Assembly (NCBI RefSeq): GCF_002162375.1
Contig: NZ_CP021425.1
Span: forward strand, 3,356,766-3,420,765
From: Oleiphilus messinensis
GTDB lineage: Bacteria; Pseudomonadota; Gammaproteobacteria; Pseudomonadales; Oleiphilaceae
Length of the DNA stretch: 64,000 nt
Reading direction: 5' to 3'
Shown: positions 63,964-64,000 of the stretch, in pieces
Position numbering within the stretch: position 1 is the first letter of the stretch
Layout of the letters: each line of letters opens with the position of its first letter
Translations under genes and position numbers: made by a program
Notes under the pieces: model-generated
The model's input: only the letters and a program-made list of their open reading frames with translations
Databases searched by the model: none
Told to the model about the DNA's origin: nothing

Positions 63964-64000
63964 ATATAACGCCGCGCTCTGCGGCAAATTTGGAGCGCAG
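63964..64000 (-). other. attC-like site cut by window edge
   Basis: GTTATAT (63970-63964 on the minus strand) matches the end core of the neighbouring attC, and GCCGCGCTCTGCGGC beside it folds as an inner arm. The rest lies beyond the window. This suggests another cassette upstream. Confidence 0.55.

Overview
The window looks like a chromosome segment of a gammaproteobacterium of the Pseudomonadales/Oceanospirillales type with moderate GC (estimated by eye). The evidence is gene content and order: mtnP-like, nagZ and psrA in the order I recall from Pseudomonas; the split B12-dependent ribonucleotide reductase nrdJa/nrdJb; yccA-tusDCB-tusE-trpD2; and a cysI-type reductase overlapping a DUF934 gene. 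No species can be named from sequence alone.

Layout. 0-6 kb: an acetyltransferase, a VOC protein, a LysE exporter, polyphosphate kinase 2, and a membrane-anchored MORN-repeat/legumain-like (C13) peptidase that converges with an S-methyl-5'-thioinosine phosphorylase gene. 6-12.5 kb: membrane proteins, nagZ, an L,D-transpeptidase, psrA with its probable operator, and amtB with a likely sigma-54/NtrC-type control region. 12.5-25.7 kb: a CBS protein, riboflavin synthase, elbB, a macro-domain protein, msrA, an LRAT-like protein beside an XRE regulator, cmoM, rsmC, a 197-bp MITE-like palindromic element, a TonB-like protein, an RluA-type synthase and an ABC1/UbiB kinase. 26-36.7 kb: haloalkane dehalogenase with an MFS transporter, an unknown 399-aa protein, an extended SDR, nrdJa/nrdJb behind a promoter with paired NrdR boxes, a classical SDR and a phasin-like protein.

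36.8-42 kb is a junction of mobile DNA: an AraC regulator, a complete IS4-family element with a 10-bp target duplication inserted at the last codon of a MarR gene, a ParDE-like pair with a shortened toxin, and a decayed tyrosine integrase next to tRNA-Ser(UGA). 42-59.8 kb is mostly housekeeping: tRNA thiolation (tusDCB, tusE), trpD2-like, DUF445, nfuA, metH, cysI-DUF934, a Kef-like antiporter, acuI, sohB and an SCP2 protein.

60-64 kb is accessory DNA. Small unknown genes on the minus strand are separated by sequences with the core sites and folded arms of integron attC sites, so I read this as part of a gene-cassette array whose integrase, if present, lies beyond the right edge. The array has been invaded by a REP-associated (RAYT-type) transposase gene flanked by about 160-bp direct repeats, and carries 85-bp repeats and short transposase remnants that interrupt one attC-like site and a lipoprotein reading frame.

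The most interesting places for follow-up are the cassette/RAYT region, the MORN-C13 protein, the LRAT/XRE pair, the cysteine-rich MarR with its palindromic operators and secreted neighbour, and several tandem repeats placed exactly at gene boundaries.
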